This document shows, piece by piece, positions 8,490 through 17,011 of a stretch of 34,247 nucleotides of DNA. How positions within the stretch are numbered: position 1 is the first letter of the stretch; each line of letters opens with the position of its first letter. The stretch covers positions 1-34,247 of the forward strand of contig CAZCTC010000081.1 in NCBI GenBank assembly GCA_964501335.1, read 5' to 3'. The notes under the pieces were generated by a model. The model was not told where the DNA came from, ran no database searches, and saw only the letters and a program-made list of their open reading frames with translations. The stretch is from CAZCTC01 sp964501335. Its GTDB lineage: Bacteria > Chloroflexota > Anaerolineae > B4-G1 > SLSP01. A program made the position numbers and the translations under genes.

Positions 8490-8517
8490 ATGATAGCACT
8501 AATGTTCTAAAAGGCAA
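8490..8517 (-). promoter_or_regulatory. Promoter of the DUF3795 gene
   Basis: On the minus strand, TTGCCT (8512-8517) and TATCAT (8490-8495) are separated by 16 bases. TG one base before the -10 makes an extended -10. The -35 lies in the palindrome GGCAAGTATTGCC (8513-8525), which is shared with the divergent promoter. Confidence 0.65.
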
Positions 8518-8520
8518 GTA

Positions 8521-8548
8521 TTGCCCCTATCGGCTCTCGTTGTATAAT
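8521..8548 (+). promoter_or_regulatory. Promoter of the giant surface protein gene
   Basis: TTGCCC (8521-8526) and a perfect TATAAT (8543-8548) are 16 bases apart. Transcription would begin near 8555 and leave a leader of about 215 bases before the ATG at 8770. The leader carries an unused-looking AAGGAGGT at 8668-8675. The promoter is back-to-back with the DUF3795 promoter, and both -35 boxes fall in one 13-bp palindrome. Confidence 0.65.
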
Positions 8549-8769
8549 CATTGCTACTCCATCCCATTTCAGGGGTATTTTGTTCTTCTTTGTCTATAAA
8601 ATTCTTGAGGTTTTAGATTCCGTTCGTAAGGCAAGATTTTTCTTGACCGCTGTTAAAATTTATCAACAAGGAGGTAAGCGATAAAATTTTCACTATTTTT
8701 CTATTCTCATTAGCTTAAAAACCCAAACTGACAAGACGATTGATGCAGTTAATCAAAGGAGATTCACTT

Positions 8770-11700
8770 ATGAATAGACCCGACTTTGTGAACGGTAGAG
8801 TGTTGTTTCACAAGGGCTTGAGAAACAGCTTCTTATTGATAGTTCTTCTGGTAGCCCTGTTTTCGGTACCCATTGGGCCGGCTCAGGCTGCCCCTTTGCT
8901 TACCACGCCTACCCTCGACGGTTCGATCGGCTCTGTTGAATATGGCTCTCATGTCAATGGAGAAAATCAACAGATCAGCGGCGGCACGACCTGGTATATG
9001 ACCTGGGATGCCACCAATCTTTACGTGGGCATTTCGGCTGCCAATGTTTCCGAAGCAGCCGTGTTGTACCTGGATGTCAATCCGCTGGCAGCCGTCAACG
9101 GCGGTGCCAATGCCAACGGCAACCTTGCCGGGTTTAATAAATACGATGAGACATCTTTCTCTTCCCTTCCTTTCCGTGCCGATATGGTGGTTTACTTCAA
9201 GAACGACTATCGCGAATATCGCACGGCCGACGGTTTGGGAGCATGGTCTGCCCAGACTTCAGGGTTCGGCAATTATGCCGATAATACTAGCAATGTTCGG
9301 GAACTGGCCATCCCCTGGTCGGCGGTTCCGGGCGGCGTCCAGCCGGCTCAGTTTGCCTGGTTTGGGTATGTGACTTCCTCCGGTGGCTTTGTCTATGGAC
9401 AGGTTCCCTCGGCTAACGGTAGTGGAACGATCGGCCTCACTGCTGTCTACAATAATTTCTACTTTGTTAACAGCACGAGTGCTTTCTCCTTCTTTCGGCA
9501 GGGGTACGCCCAGGATTTCAATACGTTAGCTAATACGGGTACCGCTAATACCTGGACCGACGGTACTACCCTACCTGCCTGGTATGCAATGATTAACGGG
9601 GCTACTTTGAGCACCTATCAGGCCGGTACCGGTACGGGTACTGCCGGGGCGGTGTATAGTTTTGGGACCAGTGCGTCGACGGAACGCGCTATGGGTTCGA
9701 CTGCCTCGAATAGTTCGGGGGCCTTGCTTTATGGTTATCGTTTTACTAACACTACTTCTTTGCCCATTCGCTCTTTTGAAATCGCCTATGTGGGCGAGCA
9801 ATGGCGCAACGGCGGCAATACGACAGCCCAAAAACTGGATTTTGCCTATCAGGTGAATGCAACTGGCGGGTTGAATGCCGGCACATGGACGGATGTCGAT
9901 GCACTGGATTTTACCGGTCCGATTGCGACTGGCACAGCCGCAGCCTTGGACGGCAATGCAATCGCTAACAGTCTTACCCGGACTCAAATCGTTACCATCT
10001 CGGTGAATCCCGGTGAGAGTATCACTTTCCGTTTTTATGATACCAATGATGCTAACAGCGACCATGGTTTGGCGGTGGATAGTTTCTCGGTGATGCCTGT
10101 TTTTTACTATCCCTGTCAGGCCACCCCGAACGACGGCACCACCGTCTATGCCAGCTCGGATGCGTCTGCGGTGCGAAATGCGGTCGCGGCGGCCATGGGT
10201 GGATCGACGGTCAAGGTGGCCGGCACCTGCGCCGGCGTAAGCGCGCAGAACAGCACGACGCAGACCGTCTATATCGACCAATCGTTGACCCTGGCGGGCG
10301 GCTACAGCCCGGATAACTGGACGACTTCGTATCCGGTGACTCAGCCGACGGTGCTGGACGCTCAGAACGGCGGCCGGGTCATCCGGGCTACGGTTAATTT
10401 CACGGCGGCCGATCTTACGGTTCAGAACGGTTCTTACACTGGCGCGAACGGCGGCGGCATTTATGCCCCTTCGCTTCAGCTGGTCAATGTGAAGGTGCTC
10501 AGCAACACCACGACCTCAAGTGGTGGCGGCCTCGCCGTTGACAGCAGCGCGACGATTACGGGAAGTTTGTTCCGTAATAACCGCAGTTCCAGTTATGGCG
10601 GCGGTCTCTACGCTTTTATGAACGGCACCCTTTCTATTGACAACTCTCAATTTATCAGCAATACCAGCGCCGAAGGCGGCGCTATGGCACTGGATGGCGG
10701 TACCCAGCTTTTACAACTGCAAAACAGCCAGATTCTCACCAATACTGCTGGAAATGGCGGTGGTATTGCCAGCTATGCTGCTGTGGTGAATGTCAACAAC
10801 AGCTCTTTTAATGCGAATCTGGGCTCTGGTTCCGGCGGCGCGCTCGCTCAGATGGGGGGCACGCTGAACGTTACCACAACCCGCTTTGTCGACAATCGTG
10901 CAGCCGGGGCCGGGGCGATCTATTCCAGCGGCACCAGTTGGTTTGTGAATAACCTCTTTGCGCGTAACAGTGGAAACGTCGGGAACTCTCAGGTGTTGTA
11001 CCTTGCAAATACCAGTCATATTTTGCACAACACCCTTGTCAGCCCGACGCTGGTTACGGGGCCTGCGATTTATGTCGACGGCCCGGGGACGGTTAATATC
11101 ACCAATACGATCGTGGCTTCCTATTCGGTTGGGATTAACCATGCTTATGGCACCGTCAAGGAGAATTTCAACCTCTTCTCCGGCGTCGGCAGCCCTTATG
11201 CCGGCACGGTCGTTAAGGGCGGCAATTCCATCACGGGAAGTGTGAAGTTCTACGACACCACCGCCTATACGCTCTCGGCGACCAGCGCGGCGATCGATGC
11301 GGCTTCGGCGACCGGTCCGGCCGCCGATTATTTCGGCAATGCCCGCCCGCAGGGCGTGCGCGCCGATATCGGTTACTACGAAACGGCGCAGACCTTTACC
11401 CGCACGCTTCAATTGAGTTCTGCGGCTTACAGTGCTGAAGAACACATGGGCGGCATCGTTGTCACGGCCACGCTCGATGCTCCGTTGACTTTGCCGGTCG
11501 ACTTTATTGTCGAGACGACGGATGATACGGCGTCGGCCTCTATTGACTACACGGCCCTGAGCGATATTTTGACCTTTAATCCCGACACCACGCTCATGAC
11601 CTTCACCGTGCCGGTTACCGATGATATCCTGGCCGAAGGCAATGAAGATCTTCTGCTGGGTATCAGCATGCCGGATAATGCCCAATTGGGCGCTGTGGAT

Positions 11701-14700
11701 ACGGCCATTCTGACCATTGTGGAGGATCACTATCTCATCACTCCCACCGCCGGTCTGAACGGCAGCATTGCTCCCAGCGGGGCGCAATCCGTTTCCGAAG
11801 GTTTATCCTCCGTCTTTACCATCACTCCCGATTCCGGTTACCGGATTGCATCGCTCTGGGTTGATGGTGCCTCTGTCGGGGTTTCTTCGGTTTACACCTT
11901 TGAGGGTGTGACTGCCAACCATACCATCACGGCGGCCTTTGCGCTCAATACTTCTACCACTTCTCTTTCTTCCTCGCCTTCTCCCTCGGCCTATGGTGAT
12001 ACGGTTTATTTCACCGCCACGGTGACCGGCGGCGACGGCGGCACGCCGACGGGATCGGTGATCTTCTACGACAACGGCACGCCTTTCGGCAGCAGCTCGT
12101 TGGTGGATGGTCAGGGGACTCACAGTGCTGCGAATCTGATTGTGGGCAGCCACACGATTACGGCGAGTTACTCGGGCAACTATCCTTCCAGCGAGTCTTC
12201 TTCGCTGGTTTATGTGGTGGCCCAGGCACCTTTGACGGTCACGGCTTCCAACGCTGCGAAGGTCTACGGTGCTGCCAACCCGACTTTCAGTCTGACCTAC
12301 GACGGTTTTAAGCTGTCTGACGATGCGGATTCTCTGACGACGAAGCCCACGGCGGCGACGACGGCAACTGTGGAGACGCCGGCCGGGCTTTACTCGATTA
12401 CGGTAAGCGGCGGCGCCAGCTCCAATTACACCTTCTCTTACGTTCCCGGCACGCTGACGATCTCCAAAGCTGTTTTGACGGTGACGGCGGACAACAAGAC
12501 TAAGAAGTTGAATGCCCCGTTGCCTGCATTGACGGCCGGCTATTCGGGTTTTGTGGCCGGCGATGATGAGTCGGTGCTGACCGGCGCTCCGGCGTTGGAG
12601 ACCAGCGCGCTTCAATCCAGCCCGCTGGGCGATTACCCCATCACGGTGACCCAGGGGACGCTGGCGGCGGACAATTACACCTTTAATTTTGTCAACGGCA
12701 CGCTTTCTATCGTTTCTCAATCTCCTGCGACGGTGACGATCCTTTCCGATGACCCCGATCCTTCGGTGATTTCTCAGGGGTATATGGTGGTTTATACCGT
12801 GACCGGGGAAATCGGTATGCCGACCGGCGATGTCACGGTGACCGACGGGCTGGCAAGCTGCACGGCCACGGTGGCAGAAGGGCAGTGTGCCCTTTCGTCC
12901 TCGACGGCGGGCGTGAAGACCCTGACGGCGACCTACGGCGGCGATGCGAATTTTGCCGGCGATACGGATACCGCTTCGCATACGGTGAATAAGATCACCA
13001 CGACGACTTCGTTGCAGGCGCTGCCCAATCCTTCGACTTCCGGGCAGGAGGTTGTCTTTAGTGTGAGTGTGGTCCCCAGCATTGGGACGACGCCGACGGG
13101 GGATGTTGTGCTGACGATCGACGGTGTGACCCATACGATTACCATCGATGCTACCGGGATGGGAAGCTACAGCACCTCGGCGTTGACGGTCGGTTCGCAC
13201 AATGTGTCGGCGGTCTACAGCGGCGACAATGACTTTGCGACCAGCACGGCCACGCCGTTGACTCAGACTGTCAACCAGGCCGCTTCGACCACGACGCTGG
13301 AATCCAGCGCCAATCCTTCGACTTACGGGGAGACGGTCGTCTTCTCGGCGACGGTGGCTTCCGGAGCGGGCACGCCCACCGGCAACGTGACCTTTACGGT
13401 GGATGGTGTGGATCATGTGGTGGCGTTGAGCGGTGGGGTGGCGACTTACAGCACCTCCTCGCTGTCGACTGGTTCGCACAATGTGGCGGCGGTCTACGGC
13501 GGCGACAATGACTTTGCCGGGAGCACGGCCACGCCCTTGACTCAGGTCGTCAACCAGGCCGCTTCGACCACGACGCTGGAATCCAGCGCCAATCCTTCGA
13601 CCTACGGCCAGACGGTGGTCTTTACGGCGACGGTGGCTTCGACGGCTGGGACGCCGACCGGCAATGTGACGATCACGGTGGACGGGGTGGACCATGTCGT
13701 GGCGTTGAGCAACGGTGAGGCGACTTACAGCGCTTCTTCGTTGCCGGCCGGGTCGCACAATGCGGCGGTGGTCTATGGCGGCGACGATAACTTTGCGGGC
13801 AGCACGGCCACGCCGTTGGCTCAGGTGGTCGACAAGGCTGCTTCGACCACGACGCTGACCTCCAGCGGCAATCCTTCGGTCTTCGGAATCCCGGTGACCT
13901 TCACGGTGCAGGTGGCTTCGACGGCGGGCACGCCGACCGGCAATGTGACGATTACGGTGGACGGTGTGGACCATGTCGTGGCGTTGAGCGGCGGAGCGGC
14001 AACTTACAGCACCTCTTCGCTGGCGGTCGGTTCTCATCCTGTCTCGGCTGTTTACGGCGGCGACAGCAACTTTGCCGGCAGCAGCAACTTGCTCTCCCAG
14101 CAGGTCAATGTCACGGGCGCTGTTTTGACGATCCTGAGCCATCTGCCCAATCCTTCGACGGTGGGGCAGGCGGTGACCGTAACCTATGCGGTGACTTCGA
14201 CAGGTGGGACGCCGACGGGCAATGTTGTCGTTACCGACGGAACGGCAAGTTGTATGTCCAGTGTGGCGGCCGGGCAGTGCGTCCTGACTTTTACCACGGT
14301 GGGGACGAAAGTGTTGACGGCGACCTATGGCGGCGATCTGAACTTCGGTTCGACCAACGCAACGACTTCGCACACGGTCAATAAGGCCGGGACGACGGTA
14401 ACGATCCTCGGCGATCTGCCCGATCCTTCGACGGTGGGCCAGGCGGTGACGGTGACTTTTGCCGTGACGCCGGCGGTGGCCGGGTTGGGCGCGCCGACGG
14501 GCAATGTGACGGTAACGGACGGCTCGGTGAGCTGCACGGCTGCGGTGGCGGCCGGACAGTGTGTCCTGACCTTCCCCAGCGCCGGCGCGAAGAGCCTGAC
14601 GGCGACCTACGGCGGCGATGCTGTTTACAACGGCAGCACCAGCAGTACGGCTTCGCATACGGTGGATAAAGCCGGGACGACGGTGGTGATCCTTAGCGAT

Positions 14701-15618
14701 GAGCCTGATGCTTCGGCGGTGGGCCAGGCGGTGACGGTGACCTTTGCCGTGACGCCGGCGGTGGTCGGGTTGGGCGCGCCGACGGGCAATGTCACGGTAA
14801 CCGACGGCTCGGTGAGCTGCACGGCTGCGGTGGCGGCCGGGCAGTGTGTCCTGACCTTCCCCAGCGCCGGATCGAGAAATCTGACGGCGACCTACGGCGG
14901 CGATACGGTTTATAACGGCAGCACCAGCAATGTGGCGGTGCACATGGTGGAGAAGACCGGAACGACAGTGGCCATCCTCAGCGATCTGCCCGATCCTTCG
15001 CTGGCAGGCCAGGCGGTGACGGTGACCTATGAGGTAATGTCGGTGGTGGGTGGACTGGTCACTCCGACGGGCAATGTCACGGTGACGGACGGCTCGGTGA
15101 GCTGCACGGCTTCGGTAGCGGCCGGGCAGTGTGTCCTGATCTTCCTCAGCGCCGGTACAAAGACTTTGACGGCGACCTATAGCGGTGATGCTGTCTATCT
15201 CGGCAGCAGCGATACGGTGACTCATCAGGTCAATCCTGCGGTAACGCCGGGGATTTCGGTGATGCCGGCTTCCCTTAGCGTGAAGGAAGGCGGTTTGACC
15301 GCAACCGTTCAGGTGGTACTGCTGGGGGCTCCGACGGCTCCGGTGACGATCAACTGGGCGACGGACGGCAAGACGACGATTACGCCGACGGCGGTGGTCT
15401 TTACGGTGGCGAACTGGAACATCACGCAGACGTTGACGGTTGCGGCCGTGGATGATGCGTTGGTGGAAGGGGCGCACAGCGGTACGATTACCGGGACGAT
15501 CACCAGCGCGGATGCGGGGTATCAGGCCCTGACGATCAATCCGTTGACGGTGGCCATTGCCGATAATGACTATCGGATTTATCTGCCCGTGGTGCAGCGG
15601 AAGTCGACTTCCAAGTAA
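8770..15618 (+). CDS. Giant secreted surface protein with beta-helix and tandem Ig-like domains
   Basis: This is a 2,282-residue exported, probably adhesin-like or structural protein. The signal peptide ends near AQA (residue 40). It is followed by a CBM9/DOMON-like sandwich (about 45-240) and a jelly-roll-like region to about 440. A right-handed beta-helix (about 445-875) has NGGGI/SGGGL-type coils and ends DIGYYE. Next come a Calx-beta domain (about 876-987), an InlB-repeat-like module (about 990-1058), one Ig-like domain, two MBG-type domains (about 1154-1316), nine tandem Ig-like (Big_3_5-type) domains (about 1320-2157) and a final Calx-beta-like domain. The C-terminus is YRIYLPVVQRKSTSK. 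Ig repeats in the 13270-13840 and 14386-14960 blocks are near-identical in DNA, with 279- and 285-base periods. AAGGAG stands 9 bases before the ATG at 8770, which is preferred over ATGs at 8740 and 8743. The ligand is unknown. Confidence 0.9.
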   Translation: MNRPDFVNGRVLFHKGLRNSFLLIVLLVALFSVPIGPAQAAPLLTTPTLDGSIGSVEYGSHVNGENQQISGGTTWYMTWDATNLYVGISAANVSEAAVLYLDVNPLAAVNGGANANGNLAGFNKYDETSFSSLPFRADMVVYFKNDYREYRTADGLGAWSAQTSGFGNYADNTSNVRELAIPWSAVPGGVQPAQFAWFGYVTSSGGFVYGQVPSANGSGTIGLTAVYNNFYFVNSTSAFSFFRQGYAQDFNTLANTGTANTWTDGTTLPAWYAMINGATLSTYQAGTGTGTAGAVYSFGTSASTERAMGSTASNSSGALLYGYRFTNTTSLPIRSFEIAYVGEQWRNGGNTTAQKLDFAYQVNATGGLNAGTWTDVDALDFTGPIATGTAAALDGNAIANSLTRTQIVTISVNPGESITFRFYDTNDANSDHGLAVDSFSVMPVFYYPCQATPNDGTTVYASSDASAVRNAVAAAMGGSTVKVAGTCAGVSAQNSTTQTVYIDQSLTLAGGYSPDNWTTSYPVTQPTVLDAQNGGRVIRATVNFTAADLTVQNGSYTGANGGGIYAPSLQLVNVKVLSNTTTSSGGGLAVDSSATITGSLFRNNRSSSYGGGLYAFMNGTLSIDNSQFISNTSAEGGAMALDGGTQLLQLQNSQILTNTAGNGGGIASYAAVVNVNNSSFNANLGSGSGGALAQMGGTLNVTTTRFVDNRAAGAGAIYSSGTSWFVNNLFARNSGNVGNSQVLYLANTSHILHNTLVSPTLVTGPAIYVDGPGTVNITNTIVASYSVGINHAYGTVKENFNLFSGVGSPYAGTVVKGGNSITGSVKFYDTTAYTLSATSAAIDAASATGPAADYFGNARPQGVRADIGYYETAQTFTRTLQLSSAAYSAEEHMGGIVVTATLDAPLTLPVDFIVETTDDTASASIDYTALSDILTFNPDTTLMTFTVPVTDDILAEGNEDLLLGISMPDNAQLGAVDTAILTIVEDHYLITPTAGLNGSIAPSGAQSVSEGLSSVFTITPDSGYRIASLWVDGASVGVSSVYTFEGVTANHTITAAFALNTSTTSLSSSPSPSAYGDTVYFTATVTGGDGGTPTGSVIFYDNGTPFGSSSLVDGQGTHSAANLIVGSHTITASYSGNYPSSESSSLVYVVAQAPLTVTASNAAKVYGAANPTFSLTYDGFKLSDDADSLTTKPTAATTATVETPAGLYSITVSGGASSNYTFSYVPGTLTISKAVLTVTADNKTKKLNAPLPALTAGYSGFVAGDDESVLTGAPALETSALQSSPLGDYPITVTQGTLAADNYTFNFVNGTLSIVSQSPATVTILSDDPDPSVISQGYMVVYTVTGEIGMPTGDVTVTDGLASCTATVAEGQCALSSSTAGVKTLTATYGGDANFAGDTDTASHTVNKITTTTSLQALPNPSTSGQEVVFSVSVVPSIGTTPTGDVVLTIDGVTHTITIDATGMGSYSTSALTVGSHNVSAVYSGDNDFATSTATPLTQTVNQAASTTTLESSANPSTYGETVVFSATVASGAGTPTGNVTFTVDGVDHVVALSGGVATYSTSSLSTGSHNVAAVYGGDNDFAGSTATPLTQVVNQAASTTTLESSANPSTYGQTVVFTATVASTAGTPTGNVTITVDGVDHVVALSNGEATYSASSLPAGSHNAAVVYGGDDNFAGSTATPLAQVVDKAASTTTLTSSGNPSVFGIPVTFTVQVASTAGTPTGNVTITVDGVDHVVALSGGAATYSTSSLAVGSHPVSAVYGGDSNFAGSSNLLSQQVNVTGAVLTILSHLPNPSTVGQAVTVTYAVTSTGGTPTGNVVVTDGTASCMSSVAAGQCVLTFTTVGTKVLTATYGGDLNFGSTNATTSHTVNKAGTTVTILGDLPDPSTVGQAVTVTFAVTPAVAGLGAPTGNVTVTDGSVSCTAAVAAGQCVLTFPSAGAKSLTATYGGDAVYNGSTSSTASHTVDKAGTTVVILSDEPDASAVGQAVTVTFAVTPAVVGLGAPTGNVTVTDGSVSCTAAVAAGQCVLTFPSAGSRNLTATYGGDTVYNGSTSNVAVHMVEKTGTTVAILSDLPDPSLAGQAVTVTYEVMSVVGGLVTPTGNVTVTDGSVSCTASVAAGQCVLIFLSAGTKTLTATYSGDAVYLGSSDTVTHQVNPAVTPGISVMPASLSVKEGGLTATVQVVLLGAPTAPVTINWATDGKTTITPTAVVFTVANWNITQTLTVAAVDDALVEGAHSGTITGTITSADAGYQALTINPLTVAIADNDYRIYLPVVQRKSTSK
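13272..14109 (+). repeat. 279-bp tandem Ig-domain repeats
   Basis: Three consecutive Ig-like domains begin with the same sequence at about 13272, 13551 and 13830, exactly 279 bp (93 codons) apart. The first two are almost identical at their starts, with CAACCAGGCCGCTTCGACCA in both. This marks recent in-frame duplication or gene conversion. Confidence 0.8.
14386..15240 (+). repeat. 285-bp tandem Ig-domain repeats
   Basis: A second set of Ig-like domains starts at 14386, 14671 and 14956, a period of exactly 285 bp (95 codons). Copies share long blocks such as GCCGGGACGACGGT and GGCTCGGTGAGCTGCACGGC. They carry a conserved Cys pair (SCTAAVAAGQCVL) that is absent from the 279-bp set. Confidence 0.8.
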
Positions 15619-15630
15619 GCATTGGGGTAT

Positions 15631-15669
15631 AACAATTCGCGCGCGGCCTCTGGCCGCGCGCGAATTGTT
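15631..15669. terminator. Hairpin 1 of a three-hairpin convergent junction
   Basis: A perfect 18-bp stem (15631-15648 with 15652-15669) with loop TCT lies 12 bases after the giant gene's stop. The flank GTTTGTTG is moderately T-rich, so this is the likeliest terminator of that gene. Confidence 0.75.
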
Positions 15670-15677
15670 GTTTGTTG

Positions 15678-15713
15678 ATGTTTTGGCGGGTTTCAGAAAG
15701 TCCGCCAAAACAT
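15678..15713 (-). terminator. Hairpin 2, minus-strand relative of the repeat family
   Basis: ATGTTTTGGCGG (15678-15689) pairs with CCGCCAAAACAT (15702-15713), with a small bulge above. Read on the minus strand, the stem is followed by CAACAAACAACAA. That matches the start of the tail in the stem-loop repeat family, so this may be a truncated copy in the opposite orientation. Confidence 0.55.
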
Positions 15714-15730
15714 AAGTTCTTTTTTAAATC

Positions 15731-15770
15731 TATATTTTTCGGCGGCCTTCTGAGGCCGCCGAAAAATATA
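15731..15770. terminator. Hairpin 3 beside the permease stop
   Basis: A perfect 18-bp stem (15731-15748 with 15753-15770) with loop TCTG lies 8 bases from the stop of the minus-strand permease. On the minus strand it is followed by GATTTAAAAAAG, so the T-run is weak. Confidence 0.65.
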
Positions 15771-15778
15771 AAATTTAT

Positions 15779-17011
15779 TTATTCGTAACGCAAGGCCTGA
15801 ATCGGGTTGAGCGAGGCGGCCCGTTGCGCCGGGTAGATCCCAAAGAACAGCCCCACGGCCGCCGAGAAGAGCGTCGAGAGCAGCACGGCATCTACCGTCG
15901 TCACCGCGTAGAATCCTTCGGAGGCCAGCAAAGACGAGATAATCGCCGAGCCGGCCGCCCCTAACAGAATCCCGATCAAACCTCCAGCCATCGAAAGCGT
16001 GATCGCTTCGATCAGGAATTGCCCCAGGATATCTTTTCTGCGGGCGCCGACGGCTTTGCGCAGCCCGATCTCCCGGGTCCGCTCGGTGACCGAGACCAGC
16101 ATGATGTTCATGATTCCGATCCCGCCGACCAGCAGGCTGATGCCGGCGATGGCGCCCAGGAAGGTCGTGATGACGCCGGTGATCTGCTGGAAGGTGCCGA
16201 TCAGATCTTTCTGGCTGATGGCCGAAAAATCGTCGGGATCGCCGGGGGCGATGTTGTGGCGGTTGCGCAGGATCTCCTTGACTTCCGTCATGGCGCTGTC
16301 CATCTGTTCTTCGGAGACGGCCTGTACGTAGATGGCACTGATGCGGGGTTCGCCTTTGGGCGTGCGGGCCGGGAAGAGCCGTCCCAGGCTGGTGCTCAGC
16401 GGAATGATGATCTGTTCGTCTTCGTTGCTGAAGCCCGAGCCGCCGCGCGTTTCCATCACCCCGATGATGCGGAAGGGGACGCTGTTGATGCGGATGATCT
16501 GGTTGAGGGGATCTTCATCGGGGAAGAGGATATTGCCGACTTCACTGCCGATCACGGCGACGCGCGCCTCGGCCTGATAGTCGGATTCATTGAAGAAAAT
16601 TCCCTGGGCTACACCCCAATCGCGGATCAGGGGGTAATCAACAGAGGTGCCGGAGATCTGCAGTCGGCGTTCGGTGCCGGGGACCTGGACCCGGGCGTTG
16701 TTTTGGGCGGCGGGCGAGACGCGCAGCACGTCGGGCGCATTGACCGGATCGATGAGTGCATTGGCATCTTTCAGGGTCAGGTAAGCCGGTTTGGTCAATT
16801 CCCGGCGGATCGAGCCGGGGATGACGAAGAAGAGATTGGTGCCGATGGCCTGGAACTGGTCGGTGATGTAGGCCTGGACCCCGTTGCCTACCGAGAGCAG
16901 GGTGATCACGGCGCCGACGCCGATGATGATACCCAACATGGTAAGGATCGAGCGCAGTTTATTCGCCGCCAGGGCCTTGAGGGCCATGTTGATGCTTTCT
17001 GTGAATTTCAT
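15779..17011 (-). CDS. MacB-like ABC transporter permease
   Basis: This 410-residue inner-membrane permease has the MacB/FtsX topology. One transmembrane helix lies near residues 19-43. A large extracytoplasmic MacB_PCD domain follows (about 45-270, including GTNLFFVIPG and VRVSPAAQNNARV-type sequence). Three C-terminal helices follow, around TTFLGAIAGISLLVGGIGIM, the conserved TERTREIGLRKAVGARR cytoplasmic loop, and LLSTLFSAAVGLFFGIYPA. Such permeases work by mechanotransmission and move peptides, lipids or macrolides outward. The ATG overlaps the ATPase stop as ATGA (17008-17011), so the two are translationally coupled. It is the last gene of the adaptor-ATPase-permease operon. The substrate is not evident. 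Confidence 0.92.
   Translation of the reverse strand: MKFTESINMALKALAANKLRSILTMLGIIIGVGAVITLLSVGNGVQAYITDQFQAIGTNLFFVIPGSIRRELTKPAYLTLKDANALIDPVNAPDVLRVSPAAQNNARVQVPGTERRLQISGTSVDYPLIRDWGVAQGIFFNESDYQAEARVAVIGSEVGNILFPDEDPLNQIIRINSVPFRIIGVMETRGGSGFSNEDEQIIIPLSTSLGRLFPARTPKGEPRISAIYVQAVSEEQMDSAMTEVKEILRNRHNIAPGDPDDFSAISQKDLIGTFQQITGVITTFLGAIAGISLLVGGIGIMNIMLVSVTERTREIGLRKAVGARRKDILGQFLIEAITLSMAGGLIGILLGAAGSAIISSLLASEGFYAVTTVDAVLLSTLFSAAVGLFFGIYPAQRAASLNPIQALRYE

Noticed and set aside
13272..15240. Regular repeats that might be read as a CRISPR-like array
   Set aside because: The periods are 279 and 285 bp, whole units are conserved, and all are in frame within one gene. They are protein domain repeats.
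11803..15708. 1,301-codon open frame antisense to the giant gene
   Set aside because: It is rich in Arg, His, Gly and Ile, with repeats that mirror the Ig array. It is a by-product of the strong third-position bias of the real gene and has no domain of its own.
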